Assembly (NCBI GenBank): GCA_006226595.1
Contig: SBGP01000030.1
Span: forward strand, 1 to 64,000
Direction of reading: 5' to 3'
Origin: Deltaproteobacteria bacterium
GTDB lineage: Bacteria; Myxococcota_A; UBA796; GCA-2862545
DNA length: 64,000 nt
Shown here piece after piece: positions 17,040-26,451 of the stretch (positions are counted from its first letter, which is position 1; every line of letters begins with the position of its first letter). The notes below the pieces were generated by a model. The model was not told where the DNA came from and searched no databases. It was given only the letters and a program-made list of their open reading frames with translations. Both the position numbers and the translations under genes were made by a program.

Positions 17040-17975
17040 TCACCCCTTGGACCGCAGCCTCGACCAGGCTGCGGTCAGTTCGTCGTGGCCGTAGAACGCC
17101 GGGTAGAACGCGAGCGAGATCATCGAGAACGGCCCCACGTTCATCAGCGCGTGGATCACCAGGTGGAAGATCACGCCGAGCACCAGGTAGACCTCGCGCA
17201 CATGCATGCGGTTGAACCAGGCTCGGAGCTTGCCTTCACGCTCGGCCGTCGCCGCGTAGTAGGCCGAGAGTCCCCACAGCGGCGCGAACACCTCCCAGAA
17301 CCACGAGACCGCCGTTCCGATCTGCGTGAACAGGAAGAAGCTCGACACCCAGCGCATGTCGAAGCGGTGCCAGCTCGGCTGCTGGAGGATGTAGTACAGC
17401 GCCGAGAAGTCGCCGCCGGGCACCCAGTGGCTCGACACCTTCTGCAGGCCCGTCGTCCAGTACACGAGCACGATCTGGTACACGATCAGCCAGCGCACCC
17501 AGCTCGGCCGCGGCGTGTCATCCGTCCACGCGCCCGTGCGGAGCTTGCAGTCGAGCGACAGTGTCGCCGTCGACGGCGCGAGGAAGCACAGGAACAGCGC
17601 ATTCGCGATGAGCAGGTCGTAGCTTCCGCCGGTGTGGTTGTTCAGCGAGGTCACGGCCCGAAACGCGAGCGCGGTGACGAGGACCGAGAACCGCCCGCCC
17701 ACTCCGAGGACCATCGCGAGGCCACCGAGCAGCGATGCCCACACAAGCCCCCACACGACCTGTGGCGTCGGACCACCGAGCGCGTCGATCACCGGGTTGC
17801 CCTGGACCAGCTTGCGCATGCCGCCGTCGGCGATCTCGTGCCAGATGACGGGCACCAGCCCGGCCCACACGACCGAGCCGATCGCGGAGATCACGCTCAT
17901 CCCGACGAGGATGCGGTACAACGCCAGCGGCGTCGCCGGCTCACGCTGGTCGAAGAAGGCCGCGAAGCGTCTCAT
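17040..17975 (-). CDS. HTTM-domain integral membrane protein
   Basis: The protein has 311 residues with several transmembrane helices. It resembles the HTTM family, which shares the fold of the vitamin K-dependent gamma-carboxylase membrane region: ALYRILVGM near the N-terminus, RAVTSLNNHTGGSYDLLIANALFLCFLAPS, and YQIVLVYWTTGLQKVSSHWVPGGDF. The bacterial function is unknown; redox or iron roles have been suggested from context in other genomes. Its ATG overlaps the stop of the upstream 222-residue partner by 4 bases (ATGA), so they are translated as a pair. Confidence 0.85.
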   Translation of the reverse strand: MRRFAAFFDQREPATPLALYRILVGMSVISAIGSVVWAGLVPVIWHEIADGGMRKLVQGNPVIDALGGPTPQVVWGLVWASLLGGLAMVLGVGGRFSVLVTALAFRAVTSLNNHTGGSYDLLIANALFLCFLAPSTATLSLDCKLRTGAWTDDTPRPSWVRWLIVYQIVLVYWTTGLQKVSSHWVPGGDFSALYYILQQPSWHRFDMRWVSSFFLFTQIGTAVSWFWEVFAPLWGLSAYYAATAEREGKLRAWFNRMHVREVYLVLGVIFHLVIHALMNVGPFSMISLAFYPAFYGHDELTAAWSRLRSKG

Positions 17976-18640
17976 CGGCGAATCACCCGCGACGAGCCGT
18001 AGTTGCCGTCCGGATCCATGCCCGAGGCGGCCTCTTCCGGCGACAGCGTGCGGTAGGCGAAGAAGCGAGACTCGAAGGCCGTGGCCTCGGGGAACTCACG
18101 CAGCGCCATGCGGCCGTAGTACTCGGAGAAGCGGTTGTAGTGCGCGGCGTAGTGCGGCCACGCGTAGCGGAACACCGCGGAGCGCATGCGGTCGTGATCG
18201 AAGTGCTCGGCGTGCCACCGGAAATCGGGGCTGCGCGTCGCGTAGATCGTGCGCCACTTGCCATTCTCTTCGATGCGGAACTCGAGGCGGGCCGGAAAGC
18301 GGTGCGGAGCCACGAACATGCGCCAGGACTGCGCCGTGCCCGTGTAGCGGTAGTAGGTCCCGAACGGCGCCAACACCTTGCTGCGCGCCTTCATCAGCCC
18401 CGACGCGAGGTCCCACAGCGTGTCCTCGAACTCTGCGGGCGTGTAGTCCATGCCCATCGCGTTCACGCGGCCGGTCCACGCGCGAAACTCGGCCTGCACC
18501 GTCGGCGTCTTCCACGCGGTGCGCGACATGCCGCCACCCGGCGCGGGGAGCGCCATGAGCGTGATCGCGGTGAGGTGGAACGCGATGAATGCAGCGCGTG
18601 CCCAGGCCCAGGGCCCCAGATCAGAGCGGGAGGTCGTCAT
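17972..18640 (-). CDS. HTTM-partner membrane-anchored protein
   Basis: The protein has 222 residues with one N-terminal hydrophobic helix (AAFIAFHLTAITLMALP) and a polar domain rich in aromatic residues and arginine (TYYRYTGTAQSWRMFVAPHR, FRIEENGKWRTIYATRSPDFRWH). Proteins of this type commonly sit immediately before HTTM genes. It overlaps the HTTM gene by 4 bases and the gloB-like gene by 20 bases, forming a three-gene operon. The function is unknown, probably as a subunit with the HTTM protein. Confidence 0.7.
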   Translation of the reverse strand: MTTSRSDLGPWAWARAAFIAFHLTAITLMALPAPGGGMSRTAWKTPTVQAEFRAWTGRVNAMGMDYTPAEFEDTLWDLASGLMKARSKVLAPFGTYYRYTGTAQSWRMFVAPHRFPARLEFRIEENGKWRTIYATRSPDFRWHAEHFDHDRMRSAVFRYAWPHYAAHYNRFSEYYGRMALREFPEATAFESRFFAYRTLSPEEAASGMDPDGNYGSSRVIRR

Positions 18641-19499
18641 CGGTCAGGCTCTTGTGGGCGCCGCCGTTCTTGAGGCGACGGGCCGCGGCGAAGATCGCCG
18701 CCGGTGACGAGAGGTCCGCGTCGGGTGCCGCTTCGCACAGTGCGCGCACGAGCGGACGACCGCGGAGGAACGGGTTGGTCGCCTTCTCCTCGCCAATGGT
18801 CGAGGGCACCGCGCAGCCGCCGTCGGCGCGCACGGCCCACACCTCGCGAATGCGCTGCGACAGCCCCGCGTTCTCCCAGTCGATGCTCCACGCAAAGCGC
18901 AGGTTGTCCTCGGTGTACTCGTGGGCACAACACACGCGGGTGTCGTCGGGGAGCGAGGCCAGCCGCTGCAAGGAGTGGTGCATCTTCTCGGGCGGGCCGT
19001 CGAAGAGGTAGCCGCATCCCCCCGTGAACAGCGTGTCGCCACAGAACACGACGCCGTCGCCCTGCTCGCCGACGAACACGAAGGAGAGATGCCCGTCGAT
19101 GTGCCCCTCCGTCAGCCACACCTGGCCTTCGACCTCGCCGACGCGAACGGTGTCGCCGTCCCCCACCGGCTCGGTGAGCCCGGGGATCTCGGACGCCCGG
19201 GCGCCGCAACCCACGACCCGCATCCCGTCGAGCAGCCCGCGCCGCGCGAGGTCCATGTTCACGCCGATATGGTCGTGGTGGGTGTGGGTATTGAGCACCA
19301 CGCCGAGCTCGAGTCCGTGGGCCTCCGCGTACGCGAGAGCCTCCTTCGCGCCCGGGCCGTCGACCACGGCGGTCTCGCCGGTGGCGGTGCACTCGACGAG
19401 CCACACGAGGTTGTCCCGCGCAGCGGGGACCTGATGGACCCGGATCTTGCCGTCCACCGCGAGGAAGGGCTCGCGAGGACGCGTGACGACATGCGACAT
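18621..19499 (-). CDS. Hydroxyacylglutathione hydrolase-like metallo-beta-lactamase (glyoxalase II type)
   Basis: The protein has 292 residues with GGAGG before ATG 19499. The binuclear metal motif THTHHDH is intact. Further motifs are GHIDGH (in place of GHTxGH), CGDTLFTGGCG, HEYTEDNL and a C-terminal TNPFLR, which is characteristic of GloB. It should hydrolyse S-lactoylglutathione or a related thioester in methylglyoxal detoxification. The Thr-to-Ile change in GHIDGH and the operon with an HTTM pair leave the true substrate open. Confidence 0.85.
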   Translation of the reverse strand: MSHVVTRPREPFLAVDGKIRVHQVPAARDNLVWLVECTATGETAVVDGPGAKEALAYAEAHGLELGVVLNTHTHHDHIGVNMDLARRGLLDGMRVVGCGARASEIPGLTEPVGDGDTVRVGEVEGQVWLTEGHIDGHLSFVFVGEQGDGVVFCGDTLFTGGCGYLFDGPPEKMHHSLQRLASLPDDTRVCCAHEYTEDNLRFAWSIDWENAGLSQRIREVWAVRADGGCAVPSTIGEEKATNPFLRGRPLVRALCEAAPDADLSSPAAIFAAARRLKNGGAHKSLTDDDLPL

Positions 19500-19607
19500 G
19501 GGGCCTCCACCCGCCGATTACCCGGCGCTCTCGCGATGCGCATCCCCGGCTGCGGTTTCCCTCTCCGGGCCCATGGGATATCACTCCGGTTTCCCGGGAA
19601 CCCGACC

Positions 19608-21686
19608 TTGTCCGAGCACCGCATCATCCAGGAAGAGCTCGACCTCCTCGCGAGTGTCCGCAACCTCCTCGAGGAGATCCCGTACGAGCTGCCGCCCTCC
19701 GAGGCCGGCATCGTCGCGGAGCTCGTGCGCATTCGAGACGAGATGGTCGGCGCGAAGGAAGAAGACAAGGGCGCGCTCATGGAGCAGTACAACCGCCAGT
19801 ACTCGCTTCTCGACCAGCTGCGCGAAGCCCGCAAGCGCCCCCAGGTCGACCCGGACTCGCCGTACTTCGCACACCTGCGGCTGCGCGAAGAAGGCCGCGA
19901 GCGCGACCTGTGTTTGGGCAAGGCCACTCGCATCCAGCGCGGCATTCGCATCGTCGACTGGCGCGACGCCCCGATCTCCAAGATCTTCTACCGCTACCAG
20001 CAGGGCGAGGAGTACGAGGAGGAGATCGGGACGCGCGAGCTCATCGGAGAGGTCGTCGCCCGACGCACGGTCGCCATTCGCGGCGGCCAGCTCGAGCGCA
20101 TCCTCTCCCCCGAGGGCAGCTTCTCGTTCCACGATGGCGAGTGGCGCCAGGAACAGCAGGAAGCGCCTCGCATGGCCGGCGGCGAAGGGGCCGCGATGCG
20201 CGCCCACGACCCCGGTCAGGGCAGCGGTCGTCGCCTCGGCACGGACCTCGAGGGACACCGTCGCCGCACCGACAAGCGCCTGCCCGACATCGCCGGACTC
20301 ATCGACGCCGAGCAGTTCGAGCTGATCACCCAGCCGAAGTCCGGCTTCGTCGTCATCCGCGGCACCGCCGGCTCCGGCAAGACCACGGTCGCGCTGCACC
20401 GCATCGCCTACCTCGCCTATGACGACCCGAGCATCGACTCGGCGCGCACGATGTTCGTCGTGTTCAGCAAGGCCCTGCGCGACTACGTCGCCCACGTGCT
20501 TCCCGCCCTCGGCGTCGAGAACGCCCAGGTCCGCGCGTTCCCCGAGTGGGCCGAGGAGCAGCGCCGCAACCACTTCCAGAAGCTGCCGAAGAAGCGCCGC
20601 GACGACACCCCCGCCGTCGTACTCCGCCTCAAGAACCACCCGGTGATCCTCGCCGCGCTCGAGGCCCAGGTTCGCGATGTCGACGCGCCCAACACCCGCG
20701 AGCAGGCCGTCGACGACTGGATGAGCGTGCTCGTCAACGCGCCGCTGCTCCAGCGCGTCGTGCAGCAGCTCGCCCCCGGCAGCTTCTCCGCCGCCGAGAT
20801 CGAGCGCATCACCACGTGGAGTCGCGACCGCAACGAAGAGATCGTCGCGTGGCTCGACGGCGACCGCGAGGTGACCGCGGAGCTCGACCACGAGGACGAC
20901 GCCCTGCTCCTGCGCGCCTGGCAGCTCCGCGTCGGGCCGCTCCGCCACAAGGGGCGCCCGCTCAACTACCGCCACGTGGCCATCGACGAGGTGCAGGACT
21001 TCTCGCCCATCGAGGTCCGGGTGCTCATCGAGACCCTCGATCGCGAGCAGAGCATCACCCTCGCCGGCGACACCCAGCAGCACGTCATGCAGGAGTCCGG
21101 CTTCACCAGCTGGGAGGACTTCTTCCGGCATCTGGGCGTCGAAGGCACGGCCGTGAACACGCTGCGCGTCGCCTACCGCAGCAGCCATCCCATCGTCAGC
21201 TTCGCCGTCGACCTGCTCGGCGAGTACTGGGAAGACGACGACGTGCCGCTGACCACGCGCTCGGGCCCACCGGTCGAGCTGTTCCAGTTCACCGACCACG
21301 GCGCGACCGTCGCCTTCCTCTCGGACGTGCTCAAGGAGCTCATCCGCGCGGAGCCCCTCGCGTCCGTGGCGGTGCTCACACCGAGCAAGGACCTGTCGCG
21401 GCTCTACCACCGCGGCCTGGACAAGGGCGAGGTCCCGCGCCTGCGCCTCGTCGAGAACCAGGACTTCACCTTCGCTCCCGGCGTCGAGGTCACCGAGGTC
21501 GAGGCCGTGAAGGGCCTCGAGTTCGACTACGTGATCCTCGTCGAGACGAGCGCTGCCGAGTACCCGGACCACGCCGCGGCACGGCGTCTGCTTCACGTCG
21601 GCGCGACCCGCGCGGTGCACCAGCTGTGGCTGACCAGCGTCGGCACCCTCTCGCCGGTCGTCCGCGAAGCGATGAAGCGCGACTGA
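19608..21686 (+). CDS. HelD-like superfamily 1 helicase
   Basis: The protein has about 692 residues. An N-terminal coiled coil (1-75) is followed by IRIVDWRDAPISKIFYRYQQG, closely resembling the 'VDWRAPVSxxFY' segment of HelD. Then come the Walker A GTAGSGKTTVALHRIAYL (about 252), IDEVQDFSPIE (motif II), GDTQQ, GLEFDYVILVE and HVGATRAVHQLWL (motif VI). HelD proteins use ATP to displace RNA polymerase from DNA. TTG 19608 is the likeliest start (MSEHRIIQEEL); an in-frame ATG at 19536 is the alternative. It is transcribed away from gloB across about 108 bases. Confidence 0.85.
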   Translation: MSEHRIIQEELDLLASVRNLLEEIPYELPPSEAGIVAELVRIRDEMVGAKEEDKGALMEQYNRQYSLLDQLREARKRPQVDPDSPYFAHLRLREEGRERDLCLGKATRIQRGIRIVDWRDAPISKIFYRYQQGEEYEEEIGTRELIGEVVARRTVAIRGGQLERILSPEGSFSFHDGEWRQEQQEAPRMAGGEGAAMRAHDPGQGSGRRLGTDLEGHRRRTDKRLPDIAGLIDAEQFELITQPKSGFVVIRGTAGSGKTTVALHRIAYLAYDDPSIDSARTMFVVFSKALRDYVAHVLPALGVENAQVRAFPEWAEEQRRNHFQKLPKKRRDDTPAVVLRLKNHPVILAALEAQVRDVDAPNTREQAVDDWMSVLVNAPLLQRVVQQLAPGSFSAAEIERITTWSRDRNEEIVAWLDGDREVTAELDHEDDALLLRAWQLRVGPLRHKGRPLNYRHVAIDEVQDFSPIEVRVLIETLDREQSITLAGDTQQHVMQESGFTSWEDFFRHLGVEGTAVNTLRVAYRSSHPIVSFAVDLLGEYWEDDDVPLTTRSGPPVELFQFTDHGATVAFLSDVLKELIRAEPLASVAVLTPSKDLSRLYHRGLDKGEVPRLRLVENQDFTFAPGVEVTEVEAVKGLEFDYVILVETSAAEYPDHAAARRLLHVGATRAVHQLWLTSVGTLSPVVREAMKRD

Positions 21687-21732
21687 CCCGGTCCGTCCTT
21701 GCCATCTGGCGAAGCGTGCACAGCTTCCCAGC

Positions 21733-22074
21733 ATGAACAAGAACACGAGGACACGACAGAACGGTACCCCCTACTCCCGCATGGTCGGCCGCAGCGGCCC
21801 GTTCTTCGTCTACCGCGTCCTCGGAATCCTCGGCCTGCTCGGCTGCTTCTACGGGCTGTTCTCCTTCGGCCTGCTGTTCATGGGCGTCATCGCACTGCTC
21901 GACGGACCGGACAGCGCGTCGCTGGGCACCGCGTTCCTCGCGTTCGGCATCCCCGGCCTCGCCCTGCTCGTGCCGGCGGCGGCCCTCGCGTTCTTCGGCC
22001 TCTCGCGCTCCATCCGCGAGGGCATCGCCCTGCGCGAGTCCTACATCCGGGACGTGGCGACCACGCGGAGCTGA
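21733..22074 (+). CDS. Small two-helix membrane protein
   Basis: The protein has 113 residues with a basic N-terminus and two long hydrophobic segments (FFVYRVLGILGLLGCFYGLF with FGLLFMGVIALL, then FLAFGIPGLALLVPAAALAF). No strong ribosome site precedes ATG 21733 and no family is recognised. It fills the gap between the helicase and the convergent MFS gene, ending one base before the MFS stop. A real gene is likely from its hydrophobic pattern, but the function is unknown. Confidence 0.6.
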   Translation: MNKNTRTRQNGTPYSRMVGRSGPFFVYRVLGILGLLGCFYGLFSFGLLFMGVIALLDGPDSASLGTAFLAFGIPGLALLVPAAALAFFGLSRSIREGIALRESYIRDVATTRS

Positions 22075-23361
22075 CTACTCCCGCGGTGCGGTCTTCATCG
22101 CGACGAGCGGCCAGATCACCGCGGGAAGCAGCATGTACAGGGCCATCGCGCCGGTGAGGTCGCGCGCCGATAGCTCCCAGGCATCGGTCACCACGCCCGC
22201 GACATACGCCGTGCCCGCGCTGACCAGGGTCATCACACCCCACTCCACCGCGAACACCCGCCCGCGCAGGGGGCCCTCGGAGGCTCGCTGAGCCAGGGTG
22301 CCGCCAAAGACCCAGATCGTGCCGGTGCCGACCGCGGCTCCGAAGAACCCGACCGCCGCCCAGCCGATGCTCGGCGCCCACGACAACAGGGCGTACGAGC
22401 CGCCCGCGAGCACGAAGCACGGGAGCATCGCCCGCCGCATGGCGAGATCGCTGTCGCCGGTGAGCAGCCGCGTGCCCATCGAGCCGACCAGTGCTCCGAA
22501 GCCGCGCGCCGAGTACAGCAGCCCGATGAACAGAGGCCCCGCCGCCTTCTCGAACACCCCGTTTCCGTAGAGCGGCACGGTGACGAGCGCCGCTGACTGC
22601 ACCGCCATCGCCGGCTTGAGCGACAGGGTGGTCGCGAGCCAGGGATGCGAGCGGATGTAGCGCAGGCCCTCGGCGAAGCTCTTGTCGCTGCCGTGCTCGC
22701 TCTCTTCCGGCGGCAGGCTCGGCAGCCCCCACAGGAACCACGCGGAGAGCAGGTACGTGAGGCCATCGAGCGCGAACGCCCCGTGGATGCCCACGATCTC
22801 GGTGAGCACCCCGCCGATGGCCGCCCCGAACGCGAGCATGATCGACCACGTGCCGCCGGAGAGCGCCATGGCCACCGGAAGCTGCCGCTCGGTGCACACC
22901 TGCCCGATGACCGCGGTGCGCGCCGGGATGAACAGGCCCGAGAACGCCATCTGGAGCGCCAGGGTCAGGTACAGCAGCGGAAGCGACTGCCACTGCCACG
23001 CCGCCATCAGCCCGAGCACGAGCACCGCCCGGGCCACGTCGGTCGCGAGCAGGATGAGCCGCCGGTCGAAGCGATCGACCAGGGGACCAGCAATCGGCGT
23101 GACCAGGAAGATCGGCAGGGTCTTGCCGACGAGCACGCCGGCAATGGCGGTCGTCGAGTCCGTGAGCTCCTGAACCACCGTGTACAGGGCAATCAGCGAG
23201 AACCAGTCGCCGAGGAAGCTCACCACCTCCCCGAGCCAGACCCGACGGAAGTCCACGTTCGCGGCAAGCACCGCGCGATAGGAAAGGGGCGAACTCACCG
23301 GCCACAGGTAGCTCGCTGGCGGACGGAGAGACGTCGGAATCTGTCGCCGTGGGTTGTGCAT
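22075..23361 (-). CDS. MFS exporter (EntS/MFS_3-like)
   Basis: The protein has up to 428 residues with about 12 transmembrane helices. FRRVWLGEVVSFLGDWFSLIALYTVVQ at the first helix and GPLVDRFDRRLILLATDVAR in the helix 2-3 loop are typical of the MFS_3 group that includes the enterobactin exporter EntS and macrolide exporters. It probably exports a small molecule. The substrate is not evident and there is no siderophore synthesis gene nearby. The first 21 residues before VSSPLSYRAVL are not conserved in character, so GTG 23298 may be the true start. Confidence 0.8.
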   Translation of the reverse strand: MHNPRRQIPTSLRPPASYLWPVSSPLSYRAVLAANVDFRRVWLGEVVSFLGDWFSLIALYTVVQELTDSTTAIAGVLVGKTLPIFLVTPIAGPLVDRFDRRLILLATDVARAVLVLGLMAAWQWQSLPLLYLTLALQMAFSGLFIPARTAVIGQVCTERQLPVAMALSGGTWSIMLAFGAAIGGVLTEIVGIHGAFALDGLTYLLSAWFLWGLPSLPPEESEHGSDKSFAEGLRYIRSHPWLATTLSLKPAMAVQSAALVTVPLYGNGVFEKAAGPLFIGLLYSARGFGALVGSMGTRLLTGDSDLAMRRAMLPCFVLAGGSYALLSWAPSIGWAAVGFFGAAVGTGTIWVFGGTLAQRASEGPLRGRVFAVEWGVMTLVSAGTAYVAGVVTDAWELSARDLTGAMALYMLLPAVIWPLVAMKTAPRE

Positions 23362-23387
23362 CGCGATGGGACAGGTGAACGGGCGGC

Positions 23388-25514
23388 GTGCTCTCCCTGC
23401 TCGCCGGACTCGCCCTCGCCGCTCCGCTCGACATTCCCGAGCTGAGCGACGTGGACGTGCGCGTGGATGGCAGCATGGACGAGGCCGCCTGGGAACAGGG
23501 CGCGCTGGTCACCGACTTCCAGCAGTACCTGCCGATGGCGGGCGGCGCGCCTGCGGGAAGCACCGAGATCCGCATGCTCCACGACGAGCGGACGCTGTAC
23601 ATCGGCGTGCGCGTGCGCGACTCCGCGGTGCCGATCCGCGCACGGGTCTCGGCCCGGGAGCTGATCAACGCCGACGACCAGATCGGGCTGTACCTCGACC
23701 CCTTCGCCGAGGGCGGCAGCGGCTACATCTTCTACCTGAACGCGATCGGTATCCAGCAGGACATGCAGGTCCTGCCGGGTAGCTACAACATGAACTGGGA
23801 CACGGTCTTCCGGAGCAAGGGCAAGCTCGTCGGGGACCACGGCTACGATCTCGAGATCGCGATGCCCTTCCGCTCGCTGAAGTACGCGGGCACCGAGGGC
23901 GAGCAGGACTGGCGGCTGATCATCACCCGCAAGGTCCCCGGTCTCGGCGTGAAGTATGCGTGGCCGGAGATCGAGCGCAACGTGCCCCGCGTGTTCACCC
24001 AGGGACATCCCATTGCCATCGACCCGCCGAACGTGGGCTCGGGGCTCGAGATCCGCGGCGAGCTCGCGGTGGTCGAGACGGCGGCGCGCGACCCCGAGAC
24101 CGACAAGATGGAGTGGGCGCCCTTCGGTCCGCGCACGGTCCGCCCGGGCCTCGACCTCAAGTACGGCATCACCCCGAACATCGGGCTCGGCGCGACGTTC
24201 AACCCGGACTTCAGCCAGGTCGAGAACGACGAGACGCCCATCGACGTGAACCAGCGCTTCGCGTTCTACTTCTCGGAGCGACGCCCGTTCTTCCTCGATG
24301 GCGCGGGCTTCTACGCCGACCAGGCGTCGACGCTGTACTCGCGGTCGATCGTGAACCCCGTGTACGGCCTGAAGCTCACCGGACGCGAGGGTCCCTTCGC
24401 CACCGGCGTCCTCCACGCGCTCGACCGCAGCCCCCGCGCCTCGGTGCACCAGTACGGCGCCCCCGGATTCGCCGAGGAAGACGTGGACGGCGCTCTCGCG
24501 ACGAACAGCGTCGGCCGACTCGCGGTGGACGTGCTCGACGGCGGTCATGTCGGCGTGACCTTCGCGGACAAGCGGCTGTTCGGTAACGACGGCCTGCGCG
24601 GTGCCCACGACAGCGCCGAGGCCCAGCTGTTCACGCCCATCGGCGAGCGGTGGACCTTCTCGGCGTACACGCTGCACACGCTCACCGGAGCCGACGACGG
24701 CCCGACCCTGTACGGAAGCGCGAACAGCGCGGTCCTGCAGCGCTCGGCGGCCGCGGGCTTCGGCACCTCGATGTACGTCTTCCAGAGCACCCCCGGCGTT
24801 CGCCAGGAGACCGGCTTCCGAACACAATCGGGCGCCGTGGACGGCGGCGGCGGCGCATCGTGGACCTTCGAGCCCGGCGGTATCGTGAACACCCTGACGC
24901 CCGGCGCTTCCGCGAGCATGCGCGTCGAAGACGAGGGCGACAGCTACCGAACCGCCTCGGTATACGCGAGCACCGTGCTCGGCGGCCTGTACAAGGCCAA
25001 CGTCGAGGTCGGCACCCGAGAGACCGTCGAGCAGGGCCTCGTCGTTCCGGGACGGTGGTTCGACGTGGGCTTCGGCGGCGACAGCACTCGCTGGCTCTCA
25101 TGGGACGCCGATCTGGGCCTGTCGCGCACCATCGACTGGCGCACGCTCGACCAGGCGAACCGCGTGGAGGCGACCCTCGACACCACGCTACGGCCCACCG
25201 CCGGACTGCGCCTCGACACCGTGGTCCGCCACGACCGGCTCACCCCCGACAGCGGCGCGCTCCGCTGGGCTTCCAGCGTGCGGACGCGCGCGACGTGGCA
25301 GTTCACTCAGCAGCTCGGCGTGCGGCTGATCGGCCAGCACGTGCTCGACTCGGAAGACGGCCCCTCGCTCACCAGCTCGGTGCTGTTTACATGGCTGCAG
25401 CACCCGGGCACCGCCCTGTATCTGGGCTACGCCGAGACCACGCAGCTGGCCGATGGCGTGCTCCCCACCCACCGCACCGTGTTCGCCAAGGGCACGGTCC
25501 TCCTTCGGATGTGA
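23388..25514 (+). CDS. DUF5916 outer-membrane protein with CBM9-like N-terminus
   Basis: The protein has 708 residues starting at GTG 23388 (AGGTGA upstream), with a short signal peptide (MLSLLAGLALAAP). A CBM9-like carbohydrate-binding domain (about 20-200: VDGSMDEAAWEQ..., LYIGVRVRDS, IGLYLDPF) precedes the DUF5916 signature at 255-310, LKYGITPNIGLGATFNPDFS then QRFAFYFSERRPFFLDG. The rest is predicted beta-barrel. Such proteins are thought to sit in the outer membrane and bind glycans or peptides; the activity is unproven. The 25517 gene follows directly. Confidence 0.85.
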   Translation: MLSLLAGLALAAPLDIPELSDVDVRVDGSMDEAAWEQGALVTDFQQYLPMAGGAPAGSTEIRMLHDERTLYIGVRVRDSAVPIRARVSARELINADDQIGLYLDPFAEGGSGYIFYLNAIGIQQDMQVLPGSYNMNWDTVFRSKGKLVGDHGYDLEIAMPFRSLKYAGTEGEQDWRLIITRKVPGLGVKYAWPEIERNVPRVFTQGHPIAIDPPNVGSGLEIRGELAVVETAARDPETDKMEWAPFGPRTVRPGLDLKYGITPNIGLGATFNPDFSQVENDETPIDVNQRFAFYFSERRPFFLDGAGFYADQASTLYSRSIVNPVYGLKLTGREGPFATGVLHALDRSPRASVHQYGAPGFAEEDVDGALATNSVGRLAVDVLDGGHVGVTFADKRLFGNDGLRGAHDSAEAQLFTPIGERWTFSAYTLHTLTGADDGPTLYGSANSAVLQRSAAAGFGTSMYVFQSTPGVRQETGFRTQSGAVDGGGGASWTFEPGGIVNTLTPGASASMRVEDEGDSYRTASVYASTVLGGLYKANVEVGTRETVEQGLVVPGRWFDVGFGGDSTRWLSWDADLGLSRTIDWRTLDQANRVEATLDTTLRPTAGLRLDTVVRHDRLTPDSGALRWASSVRTRATWQFTQQLGVRLIGQHVLDSEDGPSLTSSVLFTWLQHPGTALYLGYAETTQLADGVLPTHRTVFAKGTVLLRM

Positions 25515-25516
25515 CC

Positions 25517-26323
25517 ATGAACCAGCGCGCCCTCGTCCTCGTCGGAGCCGGTCTCGCGCTCGTCGGCGGCGTGCTCGCGTGGCAGCTGTCCGGGTCCACC
25601 TCGCGCGCCGAGGCCGAAGACACCGCGTGGGGGCTGATCGCCGCCGGCCACTCCGTGCACTACTGCACGGCGCCCGAGGCCGCCGTGTACCGCAGCCGCG
25701 ACGTGTCCTTCCTGCACCCCACGGCGCGCGGGCTCGGCGTCGCCACGCACGCGCCGACCGGCGACACCACGCTGCTCGACGGGGAGCGCCCGATCGGCCA
25801 CCTGAGCTGGACCCCCGAGGGGTGCAAGGTCGACGCGGTCCGCACTCGTCCGCTGACCATCGAGGTGCGAGAGGCCGACGGCACGCCGGTCGAGGGCGCC
25901 TACGTGGCGAGCTGCGTCTGGCTGCCTCTCGCGGCGACCGACAGCGAGGGACGGGTGGCCATCGAGGTGCCCACCCACGTGCGCTGCAAGATCCAGGCGA
26001 CGCTGCTCGTCGAAGAGACGAGCTTCCGGGCCTCGGAGGGGGTGGCGCTCGCGGACGAGGGTGATGTGGTGACCCTCACCCTGTCACCGGAGACCGCGCA
26101 GATCGCGGATCAGAAGCGCGAGGTGGCGGCGGCACTGGACCTGATCGGCAACCGCGCGCAGAAGACGGCCTACGACCACGCCATGGAGGATGCCTCTCCT
26201 GCGGTTCGCGAGGTCCTCGGCGAGTGGAAGGCCCAGTACCGGGACCGCCAGAAGGCAGCCCTGAAGATCATGCGGCACCAGCTGGACGAGGAAGAGCTGG
26301 GGTGGGTTCGCCTCTCCCGGTGA
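25517..26323 (+). CDS. Membrane-anchored periplasmic protein with regulatory-like Ig domain
   Basis: The protein has 268 residues. One N-terminal helix (ALVLVGAGLALVGGVLAW) anchors it. Residues 110-185 (LTIEVREADGTPVEGAYVA, TDSEGRVAIEVP) look like a carboxypeptidase-regulatory/Ig-like fold. The C-terminal 70 residues are helical and charged (AALDLIGNRAQKTAYDHAM). It starts two bases after the stop of the DUF5916 gene, so the two form an operon. No function can be assigned. Confidence 0.65.
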   Translation: MNQRALVLVGAGLALVGGVLAWQLSGSTSRAEAEDTAWGLIAAGHSVHYCTAPEAAVYRSRDVSFLHPTARGLGVATHAPTGDTTLLDGERPIGHLSWTPEGCKVDAVRTRPLTIEVREADGTPVEGAYVASCVWLPLAATDSEGRVAIEVPTHVRCKIQATLLVEETSFRASEGVALADEGDVVTLTLSPETAQIADQKREVAAALDLIGNRAQKTAYDHAMEDASPAVREVLGEWKAQYRDRQKAALKIMRHQLDEEELGWVRLSR

Positions 26324-26332
26324 TCCTCTCGA

Positions 26333-26355
26333 TTCTTGAAAGTCACTTTCAAGAA
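26333..26355. promoter_or_regulatory. Perfect 23-base palindrome, Fur-like operator (upstream copy)
   Basis: Two perfect 11-bp arms, TTCTTGAAAGT (26333-26343) and ACTTTCAAGAA (26345-26355), flank one base. The inner 15 bases (26337-26351) have the 7-1-7 form TGAAAGT-N-ACTTTCA, comparable with the Fur box TGATAAT-N-ATTATCA. It sits 10 bases after the preceding stop and 131 bases before the DUF4856 gene. A second copy lies at 26452. The A+T-rich block stands out sharply from its surroundings. Confidence 0.7.
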
Positions 26356-26451
26356 CAGCCGCCTCCCGTCTACGTTTTCGCGATGACCCGCACCACAGCG
26401 GGTCTTCCGGGGTGGACGACCGTGGTGCTGTCCGCTAGAACGGAGTCTCAC

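Noticed and set aside
22075-23361. Calling the MFS protein a siderophore exporter and linking it to the iron operon
   Set aside because: No siderophore synthesis gene is present, and no Fur-like site was seen at its start.
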